In this document: piece by piece, positions 46,701 through 59,039 of the stretch
Layout: the number at the start of each line of letters is the position of its first letter
Position numbering within the stretch: the first letter of the stretch is position 1
NCBI GenBank assembly: GCA_015680685.1
Contig: MNCI01028332.1
Coordinates: 1 to 64,000, forward strand
Direction: 5' to 3'
Source of the DNA: Gnetum montanum
Taxonomy: Eukaryota > Streptophyta > Gnetopsida > Gnetales > Gnetaceae
DNA: 64,000 nucleotides
Notes under the pieces: generated by a model
Database searches by the model: none
Seen by the model: only the letters and a program-made list of their open reading frames with translations
Told to the model about the DNA's origin: nothing
Position numbers and translations under genes: made by a program

Positions 46701-46740
46701 ATAAAGTCCTCTACTATATCCTAGTCATGGATTTTCTAGT
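43720..46740 (+). pseudogene. A5 pol remnant: protease end, RT, RNase H, integrase
   Basis: No gag; the protease end block sits at 43730-43800. RT runs 44340-44950 (KKELEKLLKVGFICPI, LPFVDQDLDTI, FTSPWGTFAYKKL). Its catalytic loop reads FMNDF (44785-44799), where the family has a double Asp. RNase H is at 45200-45600 with the longest open frame, 45358-45747. Integrase is at 46050-46600: Asp 46122-46124, Asp 46242-46244 in LDNRTHF, Glu 46350-46352. About 20 stops, mostly TAG where Gln or Trp is expected and TGA where Arg is. FMDDF-like RT and the third ORF in sister copies suggest the Athila branch. Confidence 0.85.
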
Positions 46741-47818
46741 TTTTACCTTTTTACTTTTCTTACCAATTTTTACATTCTCTTATAAATTTCCCATTCTTTT
46801 ATACTTTTTTCTATTTTTTATAAATTTTCATTCATTAATATCTTTTAAATTCTTTCTAACTTTTTCCATTCTTTCCATTTTTTAATGATTTTTCACTATC
46901 TTGTATATACATACTTTTGTTGATTTTTCTAATAATGTGTAAAGGAATAAGACAAGATGTAGATCCAATAATGTGAATTTCACCTTATGTTATCAAATCA
47001 TTAAAGGACTGATTTTATATATACTAAGATCACATCATCTATTCATTCATTTCAATAATAAGAGATTGTTACCATGGACATAATGACATTCTCTTCACAA
47101 TAAAACTAAAATAAATTTGTGACCATTATACTTGGATAGAAAAGTAAAGGATCAAGTAGGAATGAACATGGTGTAACATCAAGGGTATTTGTGGATTCTT
47201 TAAAGGTGCACCTATAAGTATTAGCCTGCTGTTAGGTTTTATTATTTGCTTGAGTTTTAACAAAAAATGGAATTATGTCTAAAATAAATGTTGTTGTACC
47301 ATGTCACTTGAAAGACATGTTACCCATGCCTAAAGGTAGGTGACTTTTTATAAATTTCAAGATCTCTTGGATTCACATTAGTTATGGGGCTAGAAAGGTA
47401 TCTTACCCATGCTTGAAGGCACTCCTTTGTTTAATGGCCAAGTCTCCTTTAAAAAGTAAATAAATAAAGTATGCTATTAATAAACTACTTCATTAAACTT
47501 CTTTTCCAAGTGGTAATACTTCTTGTAGTTGTGTTAGCCTTGTATTTGTTAGTTTTAAGATGATGCAATTTGATGTCATGAGTAAGTGGTATAGACTTGG
47601 TTTGAATCTTGGATGGAAGGGCTAATGTTTACCTTAACCATGCATTACACATAGAATTCATTATGTTTGTGGTAAGATATATCACATCCCATTTTTTGCA
47701 ATTCCTGTCACTTCCTTTCCACCTCACTCTCATATACAATCATAATTTAATGATTTTGTATAATATAGTGTTATTTTCTCATTAAGAAAATGCTAATATG
47801 TGTGTTTTGGAAGATAGG
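46741..47818. other. AT-rich spacer after A5 pol
   Basis: No coding similarity. 47300-47420 contains two diverged copies of a ttacccatgc(c/t)t(a/g)aagg segment. No plus-strand LTR closes A5 before the A6 LTR begins. Confidence 0.5.
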
Positions 47819-48686
47819 TGATGAGCGGTGAGTATACCCTACGCCCAACCATATGAATAACTAGTGTTCACTTAGCAATCCGATCGAAATTTGAAGACTT
47901 TAGGTTTCTAGGTACATTGGTTCTAGGAGGTGAAACTAGCCATTGTAATCATTGTCTTCCCAGTTCCACCTGTGAAGTGTGAATATATGGTTAAGTGTCA
48001 CTAAGGCATATGATTTTTATCATTTTATCTTTTATGTTTTAAGTTGCCTAAGAATAAGAATAAAGTAATTTAAAATTTAACTAATCTAATAACTAGCTAA
48101 TATTTAACTACTCCTAACATAAGCATCCGTTCCCACTTGTTGTACATATCCTAAACATGTATAACACCACTAGGTTACCAAATGTTAAGCTTTACTGGAA
48201 TTACCAAGTGTTATATGTATGCTCGAAGTGATCATACTTATGTTTATTATTTAATTGATATTAATTAATTACTCAAAAACATTAGAGTAGATTGCATGAA
48301 TATAAATGCATAAGGAAATACTTGATCTAGTCCAAGTGCTACAAGGTTTTATTAGAAAAGATCATCTTTATTTCCATCCACACTGAAGTGTGCAGGTACA
48401 ATATTGCTCAAATAAAGATCTATATACTCTTTGACTCTTAATGTGGACACTTAAGAAATATTCTAACTCTTAAATGGAAAACCTATAAGCACTTCACTAC
48501 AACTATAAAAATATTTCCATAAATGCAATAGATAGGTGCACATTTATAGGTAGAAATAGGGTGCCTTATCGACAAGTACATGTCAAAGGATCAAACCCTA
48601 CATCAACGGGATCACCTTGATGAGATCCTATCAATTGGGTTGTTTCGATGACATCCCATTGATGCGGCCCAATGATTGACTCATTA
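47819..48686 (-). mobile_element. A6 3' LTR
   Basis: Minus-strand family A LTR of 868 bp, TGATGAGCGGTGAG to CTCATTA (last step changed from CA to TA). Shared blocks: ctaggttaccaaatg, gaattaccaagtg, gctcgaagtgatcatact. U3 dyads use gatgacatcc and catcaacggga types. The polypurine tract (gagccccatgaatg on the plus strand) follows at 48687. Confidence 0.8.
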
Positions 48687-48773
48687 GAGCCCCATGAATG
48701 AATGAAAACTTGTCCTTGAGTTCCATAAAAAAATTTTGGAAGGTATGGGATTATTGATTGACTACAAACACGC

Positions 48774-48800
48774 AAAAAAAAAAAAAAAAAAAAAAAAAAA
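48774..48800 (+). repeat. Poly(A) run
   Basis: An uninterrupted run of about 26 A just inside the A6 3' end. Other family members lack it here. Confidence 0.9.
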
Positions 48801-48929
48801 CTAAATGCCAAAGTGTATGGTTTACAATCATTATAAAAATTATTGTTTAGATCAATAAAATTGAACACTAGGACAAGAATGACAAACAAAACTCCTCTGA
48901 TGTTGTGAAGACAATGAAGAAGTTCAGAT

Positions 48930-50027
48930 GGTCCTAGGTGATGGAGGCTCTTGAGGTTTCAAAGAACCTTCTTCTACTTCAAATGCATGCAATTTTTGTA
49001 GTTATCCTTTGGTAGTTGCAACTTCTAGTAGAAGATGGAAGGTGTCCAAAAATGCCTTCATCTTCTCCTCCTTCCTTAAGTTGCTAGAAGGCCTCATTGA
49101 CTTTTGCTTTTGCTAGTTCAATGTGTGTTTCATTGATTTCTTTCTATAACCCCACCTAGTCTTTGTAGGGATTCTTCACTCTTTCAAACATTAGGGCCTC
49201 ATTCTTCTAGGTGACAATCTCAATTGTAAATTTTTGGCTTAAGGCATAGACTTCCTTCATGAAGAGGTTTTTATTTTCTATTGCTAATCTTCTCAATTCT
49301 ATGTTCAACCTAGCTAGTTGCTCCTATTGTTGATGAATAAATTCTATCATCTACTACTTCTATGCATTAACATTCCATAGGTGATGGTTTTTTGTTTTCA
49401 AGATCTCATTATCATGTTGAGTTGGAACCAAGCCCTTTTGAATGTTATGCATGGTGGCATTAGCCAGGGACTAGTGAAAGATTGCCATCTCCTTAGCATT
49501 CTCAACCTCTTTGAGATGCTTCTAAAGCTGGAAAGCTTCATCTCTTGTGATTTCTTGGTTGAGAAATGTAGGATCAGCAAGGTGGGCTCTTAGATCAGTA
49601 ACTTCCACAACCAAGTGTTGGTTTTCAATCTTGGCTATTTCAAGTTGCCCCTTTGTTATGATGCACTTACCCCTTACTTCTAATAGCTCCAATTAGGTTG
49701 CAGTGATGGTATCTAGAAGGTTAAAGACATTCAGAATTGGTTGCCCATTTTCCACTAGTTGATTTAGTAATTTTTCATGTTGGGTTATGCTCAATCTATC
49801 GCTGAGAGTTCATGTGGATGTTTGCACATCTCTAAGTTCAGAAATGTCTAGTATAGATAATGTAGGTACATTCAGTGCTTCGACCAGTTTCTCAGCAACG
49901 ACTTTGGCCACTATCTCTTGCCCATGGTGTTGCATCACCAAGACAATTTCCTGTCACCCTCCTCTAGATGCACCAAAGAGTTAGTGAAATTCTTAGAGAT
50001 GTCTAGGAATTACTGCTATTACAAGAG
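48930..50027 (-). pseudogene. A6 third ORF, C-terminal part
   Basis: Homologous over its length to 26270-27831: shared HLEEGD/QLEEGK and (Q)EIVxKVxAxK segments, then the Leu/Glu/Lys-rich coiled-coil-like body, and the end before the 3' LTR. Stops are frequent. It is cut at 50028 by A7, whose minus-strand LTR begins there. Two independent copies in the same place argue for a genuine family ORF. Confidence 0.6.
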
Positions 50028-50824
50028 TGATGAGTGGCGAGGCACCCTTACACTCAACCATATGAATACGAGTGTCTCACGCGCGATCCGATTGAACTCC
50101 AAGGACTAAGTGCTTACGCGTCTTAATGGAACACTTAAGGTTAATCAATCGCTGTCTTCCCAAACTTACTTGTATTGTCACAGTTGTATGGTTAAGTAAG
50201 CTTGAGGTATGTGATTTTTATATCTTTTATCTTTTTAATGCCTATGCTTATAGGGAAAGGGTGAAGAGACTAAGTGAGTAACTTATATTAACTATTTGCT
50301 AACTAAGTTCTAATTGCCCTAGTACCAGTATCCTTTCCCACTTTCCACACACACCATAAACCAGTGTAACGCTGCTGGGATTACCAAACACTACTCGTTA
50401 CTGGGTTACGAAGCATTACACACGTGCTTGAAGCGGTCGTACTAAATGCACTTAACTAGGAGAGTCAAGGGTTGAGAGAGATTAACTATCTAGGAAATAA
50501 TTTAAACATTTAACAATAATTAAATCCTATTTAGCTTAGTCCATATGCTACAAGGTTTATCAAAAAGTTCATCTTTATTGCTATACACAAATGTGTGCTC
50601 AGGTATAATTTGCTTGAATAGCGATCCGTTCACTTTGAGACTCCTACTGCGGGCACATGGATATTATTTTAACTCTGGAATGGTAAAATTGCTATAGTTT
50701 GGCTAAGGGTCTAGATCTAGATGAGTGAATAAGGGAAAGGAACCTCTTATTTATAGATATGACAGTGGGCTGCGATATCGTGTATGTGATATCGTAGGAG
50801 CCAACACGATATCGCGGCTCATCA
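50028..50824 (-). mobile_element. A7 3' LTR
   Basis: 797 bp, TGATGAGTGGCGAGG to GGCTCATCA. U3 (50765-50824) has three RATATCG-type sites (gcgatatcgtg, gtgatatcgtag, cacgatatcgcg) and a TATA-like stretch (rc of ttatttatagat) near 50747. Inserted in the A6 third ORF. Confidence 0.9.
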
Positions 50825-50838
50825 TACCCCCATGATTA
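50825..50838 (-). other. A7 polypurine tract
   Basis: tacccccatgatta on the plus strand, i.e. a catgggggta tract on the minus strand adjoining the LTR start. Confidence 0.8.
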
Positions 50839-51392
50839 AATGAAAACTCATCCTTGAGTTCCTTACAAAATATTGGGAAGGTATGGGATTATTGACTTGA
50901 ATGACACTAACGGTGAATAGGGTGACATGTGAACGGATCATCATTACAATACATGACAAACTAGTGTTGATGACAACAAGAGTGAACACTATACACATTT
51001 GACATCCAGCCTTATTTGGCAGCTGAGAGAGAAGAGAGAAGAGAGAGAGAAAAGAAAAGAAGAAGTTTGTTGCTGCTGATGCCAAGATTGCACCTTTCGT
51101 TGTCCATCCATAAGCGCATCATCAATCTCGTTCCTTGCATAACTACTTCAGCACCAGTCCATTTCAAGTGTTTCCTCCAGATCCAATCCATTGTTGTATG
51201 ATTGCCATCTGCACACACAACACAGTCTGGTATTAGCAAGGTTAAATGAATCACAATGCAGTTAATACCTTGCCTCAGTGTAAGGTCCATTGGTTGAGTT
51301 GTGATATGGCTGATGCAAATATGGAGATATAATACTAATGACTACTCGAGGTGTAGGGGGTTAAGAGAAAATTGAAAAAATTGGACTAGGAC
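50839..51392 (-). other. A7 non-coding 3' region
   Basis: Aligns with A4 41060-41620 in reverse: the agagagaaaagaag-type tract, caatccattgttgtatgattgcca, and the cctacacc...gtagtcat block. It ends at the truncated copia LTR. Confidence 0.75.
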
Positions 51393-51850
51393 CTTTAAGT
51401 AGGTGTTTTTTTTTATGTGAAAGCATTGTATTGAGGTTTTACCTTGGAGACAAGAGTTTGAGATCTAAGATTTGTTGGAGTAATAGGTTGGGTGCTTGGA
51501 AAAGCTATAAGAACAACTTGTGTCCTTAATATTTGAGCAGAATAGAAGGTAGATCAGCATTGTTGTGGAGGTAGGGTAGAAATGGACCAAACCACATAAA
51601 TATCTATGTTCTTGTGCTATTTTCATTGATTGTTTTCATTTTGCCTTTACAAAAAATGTTTTTTGGAATTTACAACAATTTTTTTAATGATTTGCAATGT
51701 CTATTTGATCTACTTTAACGCAATATTTTCTACCTTTAACATTTTATTTAGATTTATAGTATTCTAATAATTTCTCTAGAGCTTATCTAGTGTATTTTTA
51801 GATTTGATCTACTAAATATTTTATTGAAATTATCACTTCCGGTTATAACA
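51393..51850 (+). mobile_element. Copia C1 5' LTR, 5'-truncated
   Basis: Aligns with 56112-56568, the right two-thirds of the 3' LTR. The first 190-200 bp present at 55911-56111 are missing, replaced directly by gypsy A7 sequence. Ends ttataACA at 51850. Confidence 0.85.
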
Positions 51851-51852
51851 AC

Positions 51853-51867
51853 TGGTATCGAAACTAG
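51853..51867 (+). other. C1 primer-binding site
   Basis: TGGTATCGAAACTAG, a slightly changed initiator tRNA-Met site (TGGTATCAGAGC core), two bases after the LTR as usual for plant copia elements. Confidence 0.85.
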
Positions 51868-51877
51868 ATCTAAAGAG

Positions 51878-52606
51878 ATGGAGAGGCTGCAAACAATAGA
51901 AAGATTGGTAGGAAAGAACTGTAATGTTTGGAGCATTTTGATAAAGGCCATTTTAGCACAAAAGGAGTGCTAGGAGGCCCTAGAACCCTCTTAACTAGCA
52001 GGAATGTCAAATGCTAATTAGAGAAAAATTAAGATTAAGGCATTATCTTTCATTCATTTAACTCTAAAAAATTGGATCTAGGCATCAATTAAACCTAATA
52101 TGGATCAACATGATCTGTGGCAAACATTGAAGAATAGGTTTGATAAAGTATTAGGTTTGAATACCTTTCATATTTATCAGAAAGTTTTTAAATGCAAGAA
52201 GAGATTTGATGTGTCTTTTCAAGATCATCTGGATGAGTTGATGGAAAATTTGAATAAGTTTGAAAAATATAAAATTTTTATTCTAGATTTAGTTAAATCT
52301 TATGCTTTGTTTAACTCCTTACCTAATTCCTAGTTTGCAATCATGACATCTATTACTACTTCTATGAGTGTTTCATCTATGACATTTGAATAGGTCATGT
52401 CTATCATTCAGGATTCAAAAGGAAGAGTAGATGAGTCTTCTAGATATGGAAATGTTTATGTAGTAGAGAAAAGAGGGAGAAGTAGGAGATGTTTTCCAAG
52501 TAGGGGAAGAAGTAGGAACAAAGGTGTATCATGTGGAAAAATTCAAACTCAAGGGTGTTGGTTCTATAAGAAGAAAGGTCATTTGAAGAAGGACTGCTTT
52601 ACATGA
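51878..52606 (+). pseudogene. C1 gag
   Basis: ATG 51878 (MERLQTIERLVGKNCNVW), a UBN2-type copia gag, with KNRFDKVLGLNTFHIYQK at 52130 and a basic segment before the zinc knuckle. The knuckle reads CWFYKKKGHLKKDC (52556-52597): its second Cys is Tyr (TAT at 52565-52567), one G-to-A change from Cys. TAG stops near 51990, 52018, 52331 and 52391. Confidence 0.85.
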
Positions 52607-52679
52607 AAAGCACAGAAAGATAAAGGAAAGGAGAAGAAGTTGGAAGAAGGAACATCATAGGTAAATGAAGCTGATGAAA

Positions 52680-55600
52680 ATGTTAGTTTTTTGGTTGAAG
52701 AATTGGGTACAATGGTGGCAGATGGATGTAGTAGTGACATCTAGTTGATTGACTTAGGTGCCTCCTTTCACATTTATCTAGATAAATCTTATTTTACATT
52801 TTATCATAAAGTTAAATCTAGTCTTGTATCTGTTGCTAATGGAAAATCTTTAAAAGTCCTTGGAATTGGAAGTATAAGTTTGCAACAAGTAGGAATGACA
52901 AAGGTGACAATAGATAACATTAGACATGTTCTTGAAGTCACAAAAATGTTGATTTTAGTTCCACAGCTAGATGATTGAAGTTTGAATTTTAGTAGTGGAG
53001 GTGGACATTGGAGGATTTCTAAGGGAATCATGACCATTTTGAAAGAAAAGAAGGAGGCTAACTTATATACATTGATGGAAAATTCATGCGACTATGTTGT
53101 AGCATTTTTTGATGCAAAAATTTCTGAAGTGTGGCATAGACATCTTGGACACATTGGTTGGTCAAGCTTAAAGGTACTTCAAAACTAGTCTCTCATTCCT
53201 ATATTTTCTTATGCCCAAACTGATTGCAAAGACTGTGTACTTGGAAAATCTAGGAGAGTAAACTTTAGTAGGGATCTGGATAGCAGAAAGAAAAATAAGT
53301 TAGAATTGGTCTATTCTAATGTTTGTGGTCCTATGAATTCCATTTCTCTTAGTAGATCTATTTATTTTGTAACTTTCATAAATGATTGTACAAGAAAGGT
53401 TTGGGTTTATATGCTGAAATCAAAAGATGAAGTGTTTTTAGTTTTCAAAACATTTGTTGCAAGAGTAGAAAATGAAATAGGTTTAAAAATAAAATGTTTG
53501 CAAACTGATAATGGGGGAGAGTGCACTTGTGAAGTATTTGCTAATTTCTACAATAACAAAGGAATTAGAAAGATTTATATGCGTTGCGATACACCACAGG
53601 AAAATGGAGTTGCTGAAAGATGCAATAGAACATTGTTGGATCATGCTACAACAATGGTTTTAGGTGCTGGGCTATCTAAGATGTTTTGGGGAGAGGCAAT
53701 TAAGATTGTAGCATATTTGGTAAACAAGTCTCCACATTCTTCAATTGATAATGCTGTTCCAGAAGTTGTTTGGAGATGTAAAGACATTTCATACAGTCAT
53801 TTAAGAATTTTTGGATGCAAGGCATTTATGCATATTCCAAAGGAGAATAGAACTAAGCTGCAGGATAGGGCCAAACATTGCATATTTTTTGGATATGGAG
53901 AAGATGATTTAGGATTCAAACTTTGGGATCCTAAATTGAAACATGTTGTGAGATCAAGGGACATTAAATTTAGAGAAAAAGTGATGTTTAGTGAGTTGCA
54001 AATAAAAGACAAGGACAAAAATGGCTCAAACAGCATGAGAAATAATTTTAGGGTGACTAAAGAAGTTGAAAATGATGAAATTCATGGATTTGTCAAATTT
54101 GGAAACATTGGATAACATGCTGAGAACTTAGGATGGTAAGGAGAAAATGAAGGACAACAAGGAAATAAAGAAGAAGATGATGAAGAACAAGTTGAAGATG
54201 TGTCTCATTAGGTTAGAAGGTCAACAATAACTATCAAACCTCCTAACAGGTACTCTCCCTCACTAAATTATGTACTTTAAAGTGATAGTGGTGAACCAGA
54301 AACAATGGAGGAAGCCATGACATGTACTGATGTTGTAAAGTGGAAGGTAGCTATGAATGATGAATGGGAATCACTCCAGTAGAACAAAATGTGGGAGTTG
54401 GTTTAGTTGCCAAAAGGGAGAAAACCCTTGGAGTGTAGGTGGCTCTATAGAATTAAAACAAAGGCCAATGGGGAAAAATGTTTCAAGGCTAGGTTAGTGG
54501 TGAAAGGCTATGCACATAAACTAGGCATAGACTTTGAAGAGATTTTTTTCTTTGGTGGTAAAACACTCTTCTATACATTTAGTGCTATATTTGTTGGCCT
54601 ACATGGACTTAGAAGAATTGGAACAACTTAACATAAAAATAGCATTCCTCCATGGAGATTTGGAGGAGAAACTGTACATGAAACAACCAGAAGGGTATGA
54701 AAAACAACAAGGTTCAAGTCTAGTTTGTAGATTGAAAAATAGCTTATATGGTCTGAAACAAGCCCTTAGGTAGTGGTATAAAAGGTTTGATACCTTCATG
54801 AAGAAGCTAAATTATCAGAGAAACAATCTAGACCATTGTGTGTATTTTTATAGAGATGTTTCAGGTAAGTTTACAATGTTGTTGTATTATGTTGATGATA
54901 TGTTAATTGCTGAAAATGACATGGCAAAAATAAAACATCTAAAACTAAAAATGGATAAAGAATTTGCTATGAAAGATTTGGGATAGGCAAATAAAATTCT
55001 TGGAATGAATATTTATAGGGATATAAAAAGGAAGAAGTTGTGGCTAAGTCAAGAAGATTACATTGGAAAGGTTCTAAAATGTTTCAACATGTAGGATGCA
55101 AAACCTATAAGTACACCTCTTTCAGCACAATTTAATTTATCAAAGGAAGAATATTCAAAGTCAAAATAGGACTTTGAAAAGGTGAAAAATTTCCAATATA
55201 CTTTTGTTGTTGGGCCATTGATGTATGTCATGGTTTGTACACATCTTGATATTGCTTATGCTGTTGGAGTAGTTAATAGATTTATGACCAACTATGGGTG
55301 GAATAATTGGATGGTTGTTAAATGGCTTCTAAAATATTTAAAGGGCACAAAAACACATTGCTTGTGTTTTGGAGATGCTAATCTGCACATTGAAGATTTT
55401 GTAGATGCAAACTTTGTTGTTGATCATGAGACAAGATGTTTCACTATAGGATATACATTTATTTTTGGTGGTGCAGTAGTGAGTTGTTTGTCACATCTAC
55501 AACCACTGTTAACTTTATCTACAACCGAATCAAAATATGTAGCCCTCATAAAAGCATGTAAGGAGATGTTATGGATGAAGAGATTTTTGCAATCTCTTAG

Positions 55601-55853
55601 ATTAAAATAATAAAGGTATGCTATGTTTTGTGATAGTTTAAGTGCAATCCATCTTACAAAGAATTCTACCCTTCATGCTAAGATGAAACATATCGATATT
55701 CAATTCCACTTCATAAGAGAAATCATAGAGGATAACTTGATGCATGTTTAGAAGGTCCATACAAAGCTTAATGTTATTGATTCTTTAACAAAACCAGTGA
55801 TAGCTGAAAAACACATTTTCTATAGGAAGAAGCTTGGGATAGCTAAAGCTTAA
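52680..55853 (+). pseudogene. C1 pol: protease, integrase, RT, RNase H
   Basis: Ty1/copia order, which separates it from gypsy. Protease DLGAS (52751 on; Ser of the DSG triad changed to Leu). Pre-integrase HRHLGH (53130). Integrase core in a 269-codon open frame (53306-54115): first Asp changed to Asn (53318-53320), second Asp kept (53507-53509), Glu kept (53600-53602). RT 54340-54980 with [35 protein letters not shown] and intact YVDD at 54888-54899; a frameshift lies near 54540. RNase H to 55853, closing LTKPVIAEKHIFYRKKLG. Tnt1/Tork-like. Inactive. Confidence 0.9.
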
Positions 55854-55895
55854 TTAAAAGTGCACATCTCTTGAAGGCTGGTTGGATTTGTCTTC

Positions 55896-55904
55896 AAGGG
55901 GGAG
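55896..55904 (+). other. C1 polypurine tract
   Basis: AAGGGGGAG, the standard plant copia tract, followed by a T-run and the LTR at 55911. Confidence 0.85.
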
Positions 55905-55910
55905 TTTTTT

Positions 55911-56568
55911 TGGAGAAATGAAGACAAATACATGAGTATTATTTTTTGAATTTATTTTTATGTTTTTAAAAGAATGTTGCATTTTAAATAATGATATGAA
56001 AAAAGGGGTCAGTTTGTAAAGTGATGTTTATGTGGGGATGTGTTTTATCCTGCGTGTTAGGATTGGGATTTGGTCCTAATGTTTCTTTATAAATAAAAGG
56101 CTTGGGGTAGCCTTTAACTGGGTGTTTTTTTTATGTGGAAGCATTGTATTAAGGTTTTACCTTCAAGATAAGAGTTTGAGATTTGAGATCTATTGGAGTA
56201 ATAGATTGGATGCTTGGAAAAGCTATAATGATGGCTTGTATCCTTAAGATTTGAGCAGAATAGAAGGTAGATCAACATTGTTGTGGAGGTTGGATAAAAA
56301 GGGGCTGAACCATATAAATCTCTACATTCTTGTGCTATTTTCTTTCACTGTTTTCATTTTGCTTTTATAGCAAATGTTTGCTAGAGTTTACAGTGATTTT
56401 TTCAATGATTTACAACATCTATTTGATTTGCTACAACGCAATATTTCTGTCTTTAACATTTTTATTCAGATCTATAGCATTTTAATAATTTCTCTAGAGC
56501 TTCTATAGTGTATTTTCAAATTTGATCTACTGATTATTTTATTGAAACTATCGCTTTTGATTATAATA
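55911..56568 (+). mobile_element. Copia C1 3' LTR, full length
   Basis: 658 bp from TGGAGAAATG to ttataATA (the other LTR ends ATAACA). TATA-like tttataaataaaagg near 56089. Right 457 bp match the 5' LTR with many substitutions, so the insertion is old. Confidence 0.85.
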
Positions 56569-58640
56569 ATAGGGTATTGTTAGTTATGTTTTACCCCTAA
56601 GTGTTACATGAGCTGTGAAAAGATAATGCCTATAAAGTGAGTGTTATTATTAGAAGTTAGTGCATGTAGCATCCCAAACTTGTTTACAAAATTTTGTCGC
56701 ACAAACCAAGCAGTGGTGGAAGATGTATAATTGGTGATGGTTGCTGCTTTTTCCCATTTCATACAATAGTCAATAGCAACTATGATTTATGCCTTTCCAT
56801 TTAACATGGGTGTGATGGGATCCATGAAGTTAATGCCTCAAATGTTGAAAAGTTTTAATGGTTGGATCCACTATTGAGGTCCCTCCATTTGAGTGGCCAT
56901 CCCACCATCATGTTGATAATGATCATAAGAGCGAATGAATTGGTGAGCATCCTTGAAGAGTGGTAGCCAATATTACCTTACCATCAGGATCTTAATGGTC
57001 ATGCATCTCCTAGAATAGTGGCCCCCACAAGTACTCTCATGAGCATCCTAGAGGATGCACAAGTTGTCAACATCAAGAACATACCAATGAACCAAGCCAT
57101 CAACACACACCTTGTAAAGGTGTTCTTTAGTTTTCATGAAGTATTTGGATTGATGAAGAAATTCATTTATTCCTGAGGTCTAACTCTTGTGGCATCTCTT
57201 GAGTGAGAAGGTAAGTGAGGATGCCATCATACTAGTTAGGTTCAATGAGCACTTGTTAATTTATAGTAGCACCAAAGAGGAGTTCATTAGGAAACTGATA
57301 AGAAAGTGGGCTTTTTTTCCTTTGTGTTGTCCCATATTAACCAAGATAAGTGGTTAGTGACCACGTTCTTAGTTTCCTTTCAATCTACCATCATAAGATT
57401 GAATTCTTGTAAGATCACAAGCCACCATATGACATGGGGGCTCACCATTGGTTTGTTCATAAGGAAGCGGATTACACTGTAGTCTGTGTGTATAAATACT
57501 TTGTGCCCAAGCACATAGTACTTGAATTTTTACAAGGCATACATCACTACCATTAATTCTTTCTCTATTGTGGGGTAGTTTAGTTGTGCACCCATGATGA
57601 TTCGGCTCACGTAATGAATGTAATATGGAAGTTTTGATTGTCTAACTACGTGAGCATGGCTCCCAAGGCATAGTTCAATGCATCCATCATGATGTGGAAT
57701 GGTTTGGACTAGTTCAATTTTTGTAGAATTAGAGTTTCTACGATCTTTTGCTTGAGTTGCTAGAATGTCATTTTGCATTCCTCAATCCATATGAATAGAG
57801 CATATTTCTTTGTCAGCTCCACCAACATTTTAGCGATCTTAGAGAAACTCTATATGAATTTTCGGTAGTAGCTAGTGTGGCCAAGGAATGATCATACATC
57901 TTTGATAGTTTTTGGTTGGTGAGTTATTCTTTGGATAACCCTTATTTTTTCAAGGTTCATCTCAATCCTTTTCTATGAGATTTTGTGCCCCAACACAATG
58001 CCCTCTTAGATGATTAGATGGCTCTTTTTTCAATTTAGCTGAAGGTTAGTCTCTACACACCTTTTAAGCACTTGCTTAAGATGGTCCAAGGCTTGCTAGA
58101 ATGTAGCCCCATAGGTGGAGAAGTCATTCATGAAGACTTCCACCGCACCACTAATCTACTATTGAAATATTATAGGGGCATTGCATAGTCCAAATAACAT
58201 ATTTCTCTATGCAAAAGTCTCACAGGGACTTGTGATTGTTGTTTTGACTTGATCTTTGGGTGCAATTTGAATTTGGTTATATCCACTACAACCATTCAGA
58301 AAGTTGTTATAGTAATGTCTAGAGATGGTGTCCAACACTTGGTCCACAAATGGTAATGAAAATGATCTTTGTAGGTTGTCATATTCAATAACCTAAAGTT
58401 AATATAGGTCCTCCAGTTGCCACCTTTCTTTGGCATGATTACAAGTGGGATAACCCACTCACTATCTGAAATGGGAGAGATGAACCCTACCTTGAGGAGT
58501 TGTTCAATCTCCNTTGAAATGGGAGAGATGAACCCTACCTTGAGGAGTTGTTCAATCTCCTTCTTGATGATCTGCTTCAATTTGGAGTTCAACCATTGTC
58601 GTAGCTACCTCTTTGGATTTATGGAAGGATTTGTATAGAT
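56569..58640 (-). pseudogene. A7 pol remnant: RT, RNase H, partial integrase
   Basis: Minus strand. RT from about 58600 (KKEIEQLLKVGFISPI, then WVIPLVIMPKKGG). A duplicated join around the single N at 58513 is an assembly artifact. RNase H at 57800-57530 (YYIHYVSRIIMGAQLNYPTIE). Integrase at 56900-56569: first Asp in AIDYCMKWEKA, then LTSNNNTHFIG, where the second catalytic Asp position reads Asn, then LGVKHN. It stops at the copia edge; the C-terminal half and any third ORF are missing on the far side. Confidence 0.85.
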
Positions 58641-59039
58641 GTGATGCTAGCATATCCTAGGATAAATCCCAATGAGTTTGGGATATGACCAAGCAAAGGC
58701 TATTGGCCATTTCTTGATTAGCTTCAAGAGCATCTCTTTCTATTTAGGGGCAAGATTGGAATTTATTATTATTAGCTTGTCATTATTTAGAAAAGCATAT
58801 TTCATGTTGGCAAGTAGAGTTTTCAACTCTAGGGGCTTCTATTTAAAGCTTTTAGGGATTTCCAACTCTGCCTAATTGGTGTCATTAGGTTCATCATTAG
58901 AGAGTTGGTGATGAAATAACTTTAGTTCATCCATGCCTTAAACATAGGCACTCATTAGGCTCTTAGTTGATTTCATGCAAAGTGTTGAGCTACTTTCAAG
59001 ATTAGTTATCAACCATTGGATGCTCTTCTATTTTTGTGG

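Noticed and set aside
51853-51867. tRNA gene near the copia primer site
   Set aside because: Only the primer-complementary segment is present; no cloverleaf.
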